A stretch of 64,000 bases of DNA from DTU053 sp012520115 (GTDB lineage: Bacteria > Bacillota > Clostridia > Oscillospirales > Acutalibacteraceae): the NCBI GenBank assembly GCA_050953725.1, contig JBMNNB010000003.1, forward strand, positions 186,001 through 250,000, written 5' to 3'. Position 1 is the stretch's first letter, and each line of letters opens with the position of its first letter. The notes beneath the pieces are model-generated. The model did no database searches. It was not told where the DNA came from and saw only the letters and a list, made by a program, of their open reading frames with translations. Shown one piece after another: positions 51,834 through 62,900 of the stretch. The position numbers were made by a program, and so were the translations under genes.

Positions 51834-52259
51834 GTGGACCATGTGGTATACCTTGATGCAAAGGAAAAGGAGCTTGAAAAGCTGTTTTCGGGTGAAAAGA
51901 GCATGATTATCAGGGGTGCGGCCGGAAGAAAACTGCCACACGGACGGGTCTTTAAGGACGATGTGCTGTGGTTTATAGAAAACTCGGGCAACGCACTTAT
52001 TAAGGGCAGGGCGACTGTCAAAAGCGTGTATAATTCCGAAAAGCTGACCGCCGAGGAGTCCGAAAGGGTTGTTCTTGATAATCAGGATAAGCTCCGCCTC
52101 AGTGAAAATCAGCTCAAACGCTGGGCGGGCAAGAGATATCTGGTGCTGATTGAGCTTGAAAATATAAAGCCCGTTGAGCCCTTTTTAATTGACAGAAGCG
52201 AGTACGGCAATATGGACGACTGGCTGCCGGTCGGGGAAATCGAGAGAGTACGGCGGTAG
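51834..52259 (+). CDS. hypothetical protein, PUA/ASCH-like fold suspected
   Basis: This protein of 141 residues starts at GTG 51834, with AAGGGGG at 51816-51822 upstream. The pattern KSMIIRGAAGRKLPHGRVFKDD-VLWFIENSG-ALIKGRATVKSV is like the beta-barrel of PUA, ASCH or EVE domains (a 'resource' loop, a hydrophobic strand ending in Asn-Ser-Gly, then Gly-x-Ala-x-Val). ENQLKRWAGKRYLVLIELEN follows as a closing helix-strand. This assignment is from pattern only. The gene is the first of a plus-strand unit with a LytTR regulator, 28 bases downstream, suggesting it is co-regulated with it. Confidence 0.65.
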   Translation: MDHVVYLDAKEKELEKLFSGEKSMIIRGAAGRKLPHGRVFKDDVLWFIENSGNALIKGRATVKSVYNSEKLTAEESERVVLDNQDKLRLSENQLKRWAGKRYLVLIELENIKPVEPFLIDRSEYGNMDDWLPVGEIERVRR

Positions 52260-52287
52260 GCAATAGACATAAAGAGGGGGTTATAGG

Positions 52288-52725
52288 ATGAAGCTTAGCA
52301 TGGAGGAATCGCCAGCCCATACAGAGCCTGAGATAATAATACGCTATCTTACGATGGACGAACCGCTTAAAAGAGTCGTGGCGGCTATAAGGCTTGCCTG
52401 CGGGTCGCTTATAGGGCGGCAGGATGAGCAGTCGTTCGTTCTGAATGCAGCGGACGTTTACTACTTTGAGGCAGTCGACGGCAGGGTCTTTCTGTACACG
52501 GAAAAAGAGGTGTTTGAAACCTCGCTCAGATTGTATGAAATCGAGGCAAGATACGAGGAGTCGAACTTTTTCAGGGCTTCTAAGTCCGTTGTGGCTAATT
52601 TATCGAAAATAAAAAGCGTCAAGGCGGTCTTTAACGGTCGGTTTGAAGCAAACCTCAAAAACGGGGAGAAAATCATCATCTCCCGCCAGTATGTACCTGT
52701 AATGAAGAAAATGCTTGGTTTGTAA
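52288..52725 (+). CDS. LytTR-type DNA-binding regulator
   Basis: This 145-residue protein consists mainly of a LytTR domain (about 45-145): the IGRQDEQSFVLNAADVYYFEA strand region, NLSKIKSVKAVFNG and the closing LKNGEKIIISRQYVPVMKKML. There is no receiver domain, only a short N-terminal region. In Firmicutes such stand-alone LytTR proteins are commonly encoded with a DUF3021 membrane protein, as here, and form a simple membrane-linked regulatory pair; the DUF3021 protein may inhibit the regulator. A GAGGGGG site lies upstream of the ATG. Confidence 0.93.
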   Translation: MKLSMEESPAHTEPEIIIRYLTMDEPLKRVVAAIRLACGSLIGRQDEQSFVLNAADVYYFEAVDGRVFLYTEKEVFETSLRLYEIEARYEESNFFRASKSVVANLSKIKSVKAVFNGRFEANLKNGEKIIISRQYVPVMKKMLGL

Positions 52726-52737
52726 GGAGGAATAACT

Positions 52738-53175
52738 ATGGAAAACATTTTGCATCTGGGACGAAAATTCCTGACTTCTTTCACTGCCGTGTTTACCTGC
52801 ACGATACTCGCAAGCTCAATTTATATCGGGATTTACTCTAACCCCTTTCTGCCCTTTCGCTTAATTGTTCAGGCCTTGATTATCGCCGCAGTTTCCGCAC
52901 TGCTGAACTTCATTTACTACTCGGAAAAGCCGATTCATCAAAGGGGCATGGTGCTGAGAACTTTACTACACTTCTCACTGCTGTTCTCGATGATACTGTT
53001 CTGCGCATGGTATTTTGAGTGGTTCTCTTTCAGCTACACAAAGGGGCTTGTGACCTTTATACTGCTGTTCCTGGCCGTGTACGGAGTTATATGGATAGCC
53101 AACTTCACCGGCGACATAATGGATGAGCGAAGAATCAACAAGAGGCTCAAGGAGCTGAACGAAGGCGCAGCATAA
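52738..53175 (+). CDS. DUF3021 membrane protein
   Basis: This protein of 145 residues has four membrane segments (about 12-32, 42-60, 77-97, 105-125) and a charged tail (DIMDERRINKRLKELNEG). This is the DUF3021 family pattern. It starts 12 bases after the LytTR gene with AAGGAGG before the ATG, so the two are translated together. It is probably the membrane partner of the LytTR regulator. Its signal is unknown. Confidence 0.9.
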   Translation: MENILHLGRKFLTSFTAVFTCTILASSIYIGIYSNPFLPFRLIVQALIIAAVSALLNFIYYSEKPIHQRGMVLRTLLHFSLLFSMILFCAWYFEWFSFSYTKGLVTFILLFLAVYGVIWIANFTGDIMDERRINKRLKELNEGAA

Positions 53176-53215
53176 GAACGGACTTTGTCCGTACTATTAT
53201 GAAAGGAGGAACAGC

Positions 53216-53401
53216 ATGAACAGGAAAATGTCTGATTATTTCAGCGTAGGTTTATCAATAGTTCTTTTTGCAGCTATCGGTATTCTTGTGGGTGTGCTGC
53301 TCGAAAATATCGTGCTGTGGCTGATTATCGGCGCCGCTGTCGGTGTGGTATTCGGAGCAGTGATACATCAGTATGTTAAGAAGAAAAAGAGCGAGGAATA
53401 A
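53216..53401 (+). CDS. small two-helix membrane protein
   Basis: This 61-residue protein has two hydrophobic segments (about 11-29 and 32-50, rich in Gly, Ala and Val) and a Lys-rich C-terminus (HQYVKKKKSEE). It has AAAGGAGG before the ATG and follows the DUF3021 gene by 40 bases, ending in a terminator. It is probably a membrane peptide of the same operon; no function is known. Confidence 0.75.
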   Translation: MNRKMSDYFSVGLSIVLFAAIGILVGVLLENIVLWLIIGAAVGVVFGAVIHQYVKKKKSEE

Positions 53402-53445
53402 GGACGACTGCATAGTCCCTTAGCCTAAATTGTCTTACAACAAAT

Positions 53446-53484
53446 AACCACTCTGCCGAGATTGACAGAGTGGTTTAGCTTTTG
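53446..53484 (+). terminator. terminator of the LytTR operon
   Basis: AACCACTCTG / CAGAGTGGTT (53446-53455 and 53466-53475), then TAGCTTTTG. Confidence 0.8.
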
Positions 53485-53492
53485 TATGTGTC

Positions 53493-53849
53493 TTATTTTT
53501 CACAGCGGAAGTAGGATATCCTGCCGCCGTTTGAAATTCCCTTATATTTTACGCCGTCCTTTACAAAGACCAGCATGGAGCCCATCTGCTCCTCCTCCAC
53601 AAAGACATAGCCCTGCTCCTCCATGGCTTTGACTATGCCGTAATCGGGCTTAATGAATATAACCTTTGGCTCCTTCTGAACCTCAGCGAAGGCGGTGTCA
53701 GTGAAGGTGACCTTAAACAGGCCTATGCCGCTTGATATCGGATTTAATACGCCGACTGCCGCATAGCTTACTACTGCTGCGCCTACAAAAAGAATTGCGG
53801 CGATTATTACAGCAATGACGGCTCTTTTTATAACTTTCCTCTTTATCAT
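53493..53849 (-). CDS. membrane-anchored hypothetical protein
   Basis: This 118-residue protein has a basic N-terminus (MIKRKVIKRA), one membrane segment (about 10-33) and an extracellular domain of about 80 residues with no family I recognise (KVTFTDTAFAEVQKEPKVIF, IVKAMEEQGYVFVEEEQMG). CGGAGGG precedes the ATG. It is convergent with the LytTR operon and lies downstream of the giant surface-protein gene on the same strand, from which a terminator separates it. Confidence 0.7.
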   Translation of the reverse strand: MIKRKVIKRAVIAVIIAAILFVGAAVVSYAAVGVLNPISSGIGLFKVTFTDTAFAEVQKEPKVIFIKPDYGIVKAMEEQGYVFVEEEQMGSMLVFVKDGVKYKGISNGGRISYFRCEK

Positions 53850-53872
53850 AATCCCTCCGACATAGCTTTATT

Positions 53873-53906
53873 ACATAAATCAGCCGCCCGGTTTAACGGA
53901 CGGCTG
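53873..53906 (-). terminator. terminator of the giant surface-protein gene
   Basis: CAGCCGCCCG / CGGACGGCTG (53881-53890 and 53897-53906, one T-G pair) lies just after the giant-gene stop; ATTTATG follows on the minus strand, a weak T run. Confidence 0.6.
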
Positions 53907-53917
53907 TCCGGTTTTGT

Positions 53918-56900
53918 TTAACGGAAGAGGTTTCTTATCATATCGAAGAAGTTTCTGAAGAACTCAGCGATACTCTGGAAGAACTTCACGATTCCGTTCG
54001 GTGCAAGTCCGCCTTCGTCGATGACTCCGTCAAGGTACTGACTCAGAAGGGCCTTAACCGCATCGGCGAAGCCTCTGATGTATTCGCTCTCGGAGCCTGA
54101 AAGCATATTCAGGAATTCGGTCCAGTAATGGTTGAAGTTATCAAGGAAGTCGTTTGCTTCGCCGAAGCCCTGCTCGCTGCCTTTGAAGATGAAGTACAGG
54201 CTGCCCAGTACCTTATCCGCACCGTCCGGTGCGTTAATCAGGTCTGCGAAGGAATCTATAATCGCCTTGAGCACTGCTGCGTTATTACCTGTAAGGCCGG
54301 ACTCGTCTACAAGGGCTGTCTTAATCAGGCCGATGTTGTCCGGGCAGAACAGTGTGGTCACGATGTATCTGAGCATTACTGTCATGACATCCGCATTGTC
54401 GGCGTCTATCACATAGATTTCCTCGCCGTGGACATTGGTCCTTGTGGCAGCGTATGCCTTAAGCATGTCAGACAGGTTAATGTCGGGAAGCGTAATGCCG
54501 TTTTCGAGTGCCAAGTCATTGATGGCTTCAACCACGAAATCCCTTGCCGAGAACTCAAACTCGATATCGTAAATCGGTCTGATTGTATCGATGACAACGA
54601 GAATCGGCTGAACCATATTCAGAATAGCCGTATCGAGTACGCCGGACTCGAGGAAGTAGATGAGGTTCGGCAATATCGAGAACAGTGTTTCTGTCGGGGC
54701 GGCGTAGACTCTTTCAAGCAGCTCGAAGATGGGCCTAATGATAAGCTCTATCATCGAGTTCGGGTCTTGTGCAACTGCTGCAAGATACTCGTCGCCTGTC
54801 AGGATGTCCTCATAGTCGCAGCCGAGAGCCTCAAGCAGCGGTACGATGGCGGTCTGATAGCCGTTATAGCCCTTTACCGTGATTTCGCCGTCCATTATGG
54901 TGTAATCCATATCGGCAAGGAAGAGGCCGACCGCATTGTTAAGCGGTGAAAGTGCGGCGCACAGGGCTGCAAGGAAGCCGTCCTTATCCCCGTCAGCGAA
55001 GCCCCAGTCGTATCCCTCTTCGATTTCATCCCACGGTGAGATGTCAACATCAAGGACAGTGAGTATCTTGTCGTCCTCGTCAAGTTCGTCAAGGGCCTCA
55101 CGGGCGCCGATAATGAGTGAGGTAAGGGTGTCGTTTGTATAAAGCTCGCCGAGCTTCTCTCTTAAAATCTCGCCCGCCGGCTTCATGCCAAAGAGCTTCA
55201 GAATATCGTTGATGTATTCGTCAAGGTGGTCGGAGACGTAGGTTGCCTGCTGCTTTGTCCAGTACTGCGAATAGGTGACTTTAGCAAATTCGCCGTCAAG
55301 CGGGTTGCCGTAATCAAGTGAGCGTACCTCGTACTCTACCGGATTGCAAAGCTCGGCTATGGCTGCTATTGCGTCATAGGGGTTAGCTGCGATGTTGCGT
55401 GCGATATCGCCGATTGTGCCGTTCAGCTTTTCGTCGATGTCCTCAAGATCCTCTTCATCGCCGAACTCTTCGATGACTGCTTTGATGAAGTCTTCGTTGC
55501 CGAGAAGCTCAAAAATGTATTTGAGTGCCACATAAGATACCTTAGCGCTGTCGCCCATGATGTAGTATCTTGTAAGGTTCCTTGTGGCGGAGTCAAGCTG
55601 TACCACTGTGCCAAGTGAAGCAAGATACTTGCTGTTAATAGGCGGCAGTTCCACGTCAACATCGAGGAAGTTTGTGAGAATCTTTACAAGGCCGGTCAGG
55701 CTTGACAGGTCGGCGCCGTATAAAATTCCGTCCTCGTCCTCTGACAGCATTTCGTAAACATCGAAATCATAGGTGCCGTCGGTGATGTTGAAGTCGATGT
55801 CGCCAAGCCAGTAGTCGAATACTCCGTTGATGTCGTAGCTTACCTTTGTTTTGAGGGTCTTAAGCCATGACTCCACAAGTCCGAACTCAAGGCAATGCGC
55901 TATGTTCGGCAGAATCTCCATAAGGTTAGAGAAGGGAGCCGACGGCAGTTCTTCTTCTATAAATGTAAGCAGCGGGTCAAAGACGTTGCTGATAAGACCC
56001 TTTACATTTGTAATGCCGTTGTATTCGTCTGCCGGCATAAAGCCGGTAACATTTATCATTTCAAACAGCGGCAGGACTGCCTTGTCGTATGCGTCGACGG
56101 CGCTTATGCGAAGCCTTACTTCAACATCTATGTTTGCGATTACGCTTGAGCTCTTTTTCTGGTCGAAGGCGTTTCTGGTCAGAGCCGCACGGAGTACCGG
56201 ATAGATGCCCGCAAGGCTGTTTGCAAAGGCGTCTATAAAGCTATCCTTGTCCGTGATGCCCCAATGCAGGTATTTGGGTGAATCGGGGTCTTCGAAGTTG
56301 ACCTTGCTCCAGTCCTCGCCTGCACTGCTGAGAATGGACTTAATGGAAGCGTATTTGCTGTCTATCGCACCTGCAAGGTCGTTGGGGTAAACTCTTAAGC
56401 CGAACTTATCAAGCAGGTCTTCGAGGATATCCCTTGCTTTGCCCCTGAGGCTGATTGTAGTTACGCCGATGTCGATTCTTGCGTTTTCCTCGATAGCCTC
56501 CTCAAGTGCTTCGATGAAGGCCGGGTAGATGTTGCCCATCAGGTCGTTTACCATTTCGTCGGTATAGAGCTCTTCCTGGAGGGTCTCCTTAATCATTCCG
56601 CTGATGTCGGAATCAAGTCCAGCAAGTGTTGCAAAGTCCTCGCCGAGAAGCAGAGCGTCAAGCTTATTGACGACATTCTGCATCTTCTCGTAGGTTACTG
56701 GGAAGTCGTCCCTCGGGCTTTCATACCTTGCGATGTCATTCTCACGGACAAGCCTCGGCATAAAGCCGACTGTGGCCTCATAGAAGGAGTTGTAGCCGTG
56801 ATTTGCAAGGTAGGTATTGTATTCATTTACAAGCCACAGATAGAAGTCGTAATTCTCCTGAGTTTCGGGCAGGAGGTCTATCTTTGTGGCGATATCGGTT

Positions 56901-59900
56901 GTGACCGTGCCGAGATTCAAGCCTATCATCTCGTAGTTGAATATGCAGACCATGTCGAACTCGTCGTAGAGGTCACGGAGTACCTGAATTTCTGCGTCGA
57001 GCCTGGCTGAAAGCTCAGCTCTAATCTCTGAGAGTACCTCGAGAAGCTCGTTGTAAACATCCGAGAAGACCTCATCCTTTAAGAAGGCAACATCCGCATT
57101 CTCGAAGGAGTCAATGAAGCCCTTGTTGGCGGTGTAGTAGTTAATCAGGGTTGCGGTTTCTGCGCTCGGGATGTCGTCTGCAAAGATTTCTACCTTAGAG
57201 ACTCCGGTGACATTGCCGGCATTTCCGGCAGTGGAGGAGCCTACAAGCGGCAGGTCGCTGCAGTTGTAAACGAAGTTGCTCGTGAAGGTACCGGTTGAAC
57301 GGTTGCCTAAGAAGCTGCCTGAGTATGCGTTCCTCGGGCTTACAGAGGTGTTGGCCACATAGTTGTATCTTACCGTGTGGTTATTTGTTATGCTGGTGCC
57401 TATTGCACCGCCTATCCTGGTGCCTGCCGTGGCCTTGATTGTTGAATCGATGATATAGCTGTACTGAAGGGTGACAGCTGTACCGTTAAGTACGCCGAAC
57501 AGTCCGCCGATTCTCTGCTCGTTGCTTGAGGAAGTGTCTGTTGCGGTGATTTCGGTATTTATTACGCCGACTCTTGTGGCTGTGGAGCCGTTATACAATG
57601 TGTACGCTATACCGCCGAGGTAGCGTTTTGCGGTAACCGAGGAGTCCTTAACAATACAGTCGGAAACTATAAGCTTGATGTTCAAAGTACCTACAAGACC
57701 GCCTGCCTTTTCACCTGATGCAACACCGGTGAAGTTTTCGACAACCGAATTCGAAAGAGTGCTGGTACCGCTGCCGCCTACTGCGCCTGCAATACCGCCT
57801 ACCTCTTCGGTTGCGGTAACGGTTACGTTCCTGACTGTCGCATTAGTCATGCTTGAGCCGTTTCTGAGGTTGAAGAGAACGCCGCCGGAATATCTTGCGG
57901 TTGAGGTGACGGATACGTTTTCGACGAGAACGGTGTCAAAATGAGCTATTGAAGTGCCTTCGTTATGAATATCGCCCATGATGCCGCCGGTTCTCTCGTT
58001 ACCTCTGACAACAAGGTTCTTGGCTGTTATGTTGTTAAGATAGAAGGTTGAGTTATATGCGCTGCCTATTACGCCGCCGGCATGCGTGGAGGATGTGGTT
58101 ATGCTGTTGGCGCCTTCTGTGCCCAGTACGGTAAGATTTGCTGCCGATGCACCGGCCTGCATTTCACCGATGACGCCGCCTGCCCTTGTATTGGCTGAAA
58201 TATCAACGCCCTCGACAGTTATGTTCTCGGTTCTGCCCTTGGACATACCCACAACACCGCCGACATAGGAGCCGGTTGAGGTGATTTTAACATTATTAAT
58301 TGCTAAATCCTTGATAACGGCAGCGGTATTAATCGCACCGAACAGTCCCAGATAGCTTGAATTGTTCGTTATCCTGAAGTTGCTGATTGAATAGCCCTGA
58401 CCGTCGAAGGTACCGTTGTATCTGCTGCTGTTGTTGGCGATGGGAGCCCACTCTTTGCCGCCGAGGTTCAGGTTTGCCATTAGCTTTGCATTTGCTGTCA
58501 GGTAGCCCTGATTGTTGACCTGGTCTCTGAACCACTCAAGCTGGAAGCTTGTATAGATTTCGTAATAACCGTCTACAAGCTCGGGGGCCTGGGCGTTTGC
58601 GAGCAGGATTACGGGGTAGCCGTTTTCATAGTCGTCATTATACTGTGTCCAGATGTCGGTTATGCCGTTAAGAGTATTCTTAAGGTTGCCGTTTCTTACA
58701 TCCTCCGGAGCAACCTCGGTGATGCCGGCAGTATTTCCGGCAACGCCGGCTGTTGCGGAGCCTGCCATGGGCAGGTCGTTCAATGCGGCCACGAAGTTAT
58801 TTGAGATGTAGCCTGTCGCTCTGTTGCCTATAAAGCTGCCCGAATAAATCTTTACTACCGTATTAACCTGGGCATTTACATAGGTTTCGCTTATTGAGTG
58901 GTTGGATGTTATGCTTGAGCCTATAAGGCCGCCTGTCATTCTGCCTGCTGCGGAAGTGATGACCGAATCGGTTACATAGCAGTACTGAATCGTGCAGGCG
59001 TCTGAGTCAAGTATGCCGAACAGGCCGCCGACTCTCTGCTCATTGCTTGCGGTCGCATCCGTAGCGGTGATGTTGACATTTACTACGCCCACTCTTGTGG
59101 CTATTGAGCCGTACTGCAGTGTGTACGAGACGCCGCCCATGAAGCGTTTGCCTGTGATGGAGGAGTCCTTGATGATGCAGTCGGTCATTGTTGTCTTGAT
59201 TCTGATATAACCTATAATACCGCCGATTCTCTCGCCCGTTGCGGTGCAGGTGAAGTTTTCTACCAATACATTCGAAACCTTTACGGCACTGCCTGTTGTG
59301 GTACCTGCAACGCCGCCGAATTCCTCAGTACCTGTAATGGTAACATTCTTCACGCTTACATTAGAAAGAGTCGAGCCGTTCTTAAGGTTATATATGACGC
59401 CGCCTGCGTATCTGGGCGCCGTGATGTTTACATCCTCGACCGTAACATTATCTATATCCGCTTTTGCGGTGCCTGTGGTTGAAAGGTCGCCTACAATACC
59501 GCCCAATCTTTCGCTGCCGGAGATATTGAGATTCTTTGCGCTTACATTCTTAATCTCGTTTGTACCGACAATGTTGCCGATGACGCCGCCGGAGTTATTT
59601 GCGTTTGTAGCTATGGTCTTGCCGTCGGCTGTGCCGAGAACGGAAACATTGTAAACCTTTGTGTTTGTATTGATTTCGCCGAATGCGCCGCCTGCAGTGG
59701 TGTTCGCCGAAATCTCAACGCCCTCGACGGCTATGTTTTCCGCTCTGCCTCTGAGTGTGCCGACAACAGCGCCCACATTAGTGCCTGTTGTGGTGATCTT
59801 GACCTGCTTGACATTCAGGTCTTTGATTACCGCAGCGGCATTGGTAGCGCCTATAAGGCCCAGATGGCTTGCGTTTTTGGTTATCTTGAAGTTGCTGATA

Positions 59901-62900
59901 GTATGGCCCTGACCGTCGAATATGCCGTTGAATCTTACGGAATCAGTGCCTATGACGACCCATTCCTTGCCTCGAAGGTTGATATCGTTTAAGAGCTTTG
60001 CATTTGCGGTTGTATTATTGGCATTTACAAAGTTTGCGAACCATTCGAGCTGGAATCCGGTGCTTATCTGATAATATCCGTCCACAAGCTGCGGGGGCTC
60101 GGCGTTTGCAAATTCGGGATAGCCGTTTACATAGTCCTCACCGTGCTGTGCCCAGATATCGGTGATGTTGTTGAGCATTTCGGTAAGGCTGCCTTTTCTG
60201 ACATCCTCTAAGGAGACCTCGGTAATGCCCTCGGTATTGCCCGCTACTCCCGCAGTTGCCGAACCGACAAGGGGCTTACCTTCCACTGTCCTTGCAAAGT
60301 TATTTGTGAAGGTACCCGTTGCACGGCGACCCAGGAAGCTGCCCGTATAAATATTTCCTACCGTATTGACATCGGCATTTACATAGTTTTCGGTGACAAT
60401 GTGGTTGGCGCTTGCGCTGTATCCGATGAAGCCGCCCACATATCTGCTTGCGGCGGATGTAATCACCGAGTCTGTCACATAGCAGTACTGAACCTTGTTG
60501 ACAGACGAGCCGATGTAACCGAAGAGTCCGCCGACTCTCTGCTCATTGCTTGCGGAAGTGTCTGTTGCGTTGATTGTAACATTTATTACTCCGATTCTTG
60601 TGGCTGTGGAACCGGCGGTCAATATGTACGAAACGCCGCCTATGTAGCGCTTACCGGTAATTGTGGAGTCTTTAATGATACAGTCGGAAATTTCAACCTT
60701 GTAGGCTGCATTGCCGATAATGCCGCCGGACTCTATATCAGACGCAATACCTGTATAGTTTTCTACAAGCGAATTTGAAAGCTTGTTGGTGCCGCTGCCT
60801 GCTGTTGCGCCTGTAATGGCGCCTATCTCTTCCTTACTGGAGACAGTGACATTTCTGACTGTTGCCCTATTTATGCTCGAGCCGTTTCTGAGGTTGAAGA
60901 GAACGCCGCCGGAATATCTTGCGGTTGAGGTGACGGATACGTTTTCGACGAGAACGGTGTCAAAATGAGCTATTGAAGTGCCTTCGTTATGAATATCGCC
61001 CATGATGCCGCCGGTTCTCTCGTTACCTCTGACAACAAGGTTCTTGGCTGTTATGTTGTTAAGATAGAAGGTTGAGTTATATGCGCTGCCTATTACGCCG
61101 CCGGCATGCGTGGAGGATGTGGTTATGCTGTTGGCGCCTTCTGTGCCCAGTACGGTAAGATTTGCTGCCGATGCACCGGCCTGCATTTCACCGATGACGC
61201 CGCCTGCCCTTGTATTGGCTGAAATATCAACGCCCTCGACAGTTATGTTCTCGGTTCTGCCCTTGGACATACCCACAACACCGCCGACATAGGAGCCGGT
61301 TGAGGTGATTTTAACATTATTAATTGCTAAATCCTTGATAACGGCAGCGGTATTAATCGCACCGAACAGTCCGATATAGCTTGCATTATTGTTTATCTTA
61401 AAGTTGCTGATTGAATGACCCTGACCGTCGAAGGTACCGTTGTATCTGTTGCTGTTGTCGGCGATGGGTACCCACTCTTTGCCGTTGAGATTAAGGTCTG
61501 TCATCAGCTTTGCATTTGCGGTCAGCTCTCCGAAGTTGTTTACCTGGTTTCTGAACCACTCGAGCTGGAAGGTATTTGTGATTTCATAATAGCCGTCAAC
61601 AAGCTCGGGAGGCTGAGCTTTCGAAATAACGGGATAGCCGTTTACATAGTCATCGTTAATCTGAGCCCAGACATCGGTAATGGCATTCAGGGTATTAACA
61701 AGGTTTCCGTTCCTGACATCGCTCATCGGAACCTCGGAAATGCCCGTTGCATCGCCTGCAACACCGGCAGTAGCCGAGCCTACAAGTGTCGTGCCGCTTG
61801 TAAGTGTAGAGAAGTTGTCAAGGAAGTTGCCCGTTGACCTGCGACCAAGGAAGCTGCCTGCATATATCTTGCCGGTCGTGATGACCTCTGCATTTGCATA
61901 GTTTTCGGTTATAAAGTGTGCCGATGAGTCAGAATAGCCTATGAAGCCGCCTGTCATTCTGCCGGTGGATGAAACACTGGTATCTGTCACATAGCAGTAC
62001 TGAACGGTGTTTGCCGGGCTTCCCGTGACATAGCCGATAAGGCCGCCGACTCTCTGCTCATTACTTGTGCTTGTGTCTGTTGCCGTGACAGTTACATTTA
62101 TTACGCCGACTCTCGAGAGCACGGAGCCGTTCTTCAATGTATATGAAACGCCGCCGAGGTAGCGTTTGCCGGTTATTGAAGAGTCCTTAATAATGGTGTC
62201 GGTAATTGTGGTCTTGCTGTTGATATAGCCTACAATACCGCCTGTTTCCTCGCCTGTTGAGACACCCGTGTAATTCTCGACAAGTGAATCGGTAATCTTT
62301 CCGCCGTCGCCTGCGGTAGTGCCTGTGATGCCGCCTATCTGTGCAGAGCCTGTTATGCGGACATTTCTGATTGTAGCCCTTGTTACGGTCGAGGCGTTTC
62401 TAAGGTTGAAGACTACGCCGCCGGCATATCTTGAAGTTGCCGTGATGTTTACGTCTTCGACGAGTACCGTGTCAAAATGTCCGACCGAAGAACCGTCTGT
62501 AGAGACGTCGCCTGCAATTCCGCTGACTCTTTCGGTACCGGTGATATTAAGATTCTTAGCGACGGCGTTATTTACATAGCTTGCCGAGGTGTAGATGTTT
62601 CCTACTACGCCGCCTACATTGGTGGAGGTTGTTTTTATGATGTTGGCGGTTTCAGTGCCCTGTACGGAAACATTTGATATGACCGCACCGTTCTGCATTT
62701 CACCGACGACGCCGCCTGCCTTGGCATTTGCGGTAACATTAACGCCTTCAACGGTGATGTTTTCGGCACGGCCTCTCAGCATACCGACCGCACTGCCTAC
62801 AAAGTCGCCGTTTGTATCGATATATACATTCTTCAGATTAAGGTTTTTAATTACTGCAGTGGGAGTGGTTGAGCCGAACAGACCCCTGTAGCTGCCCGGA

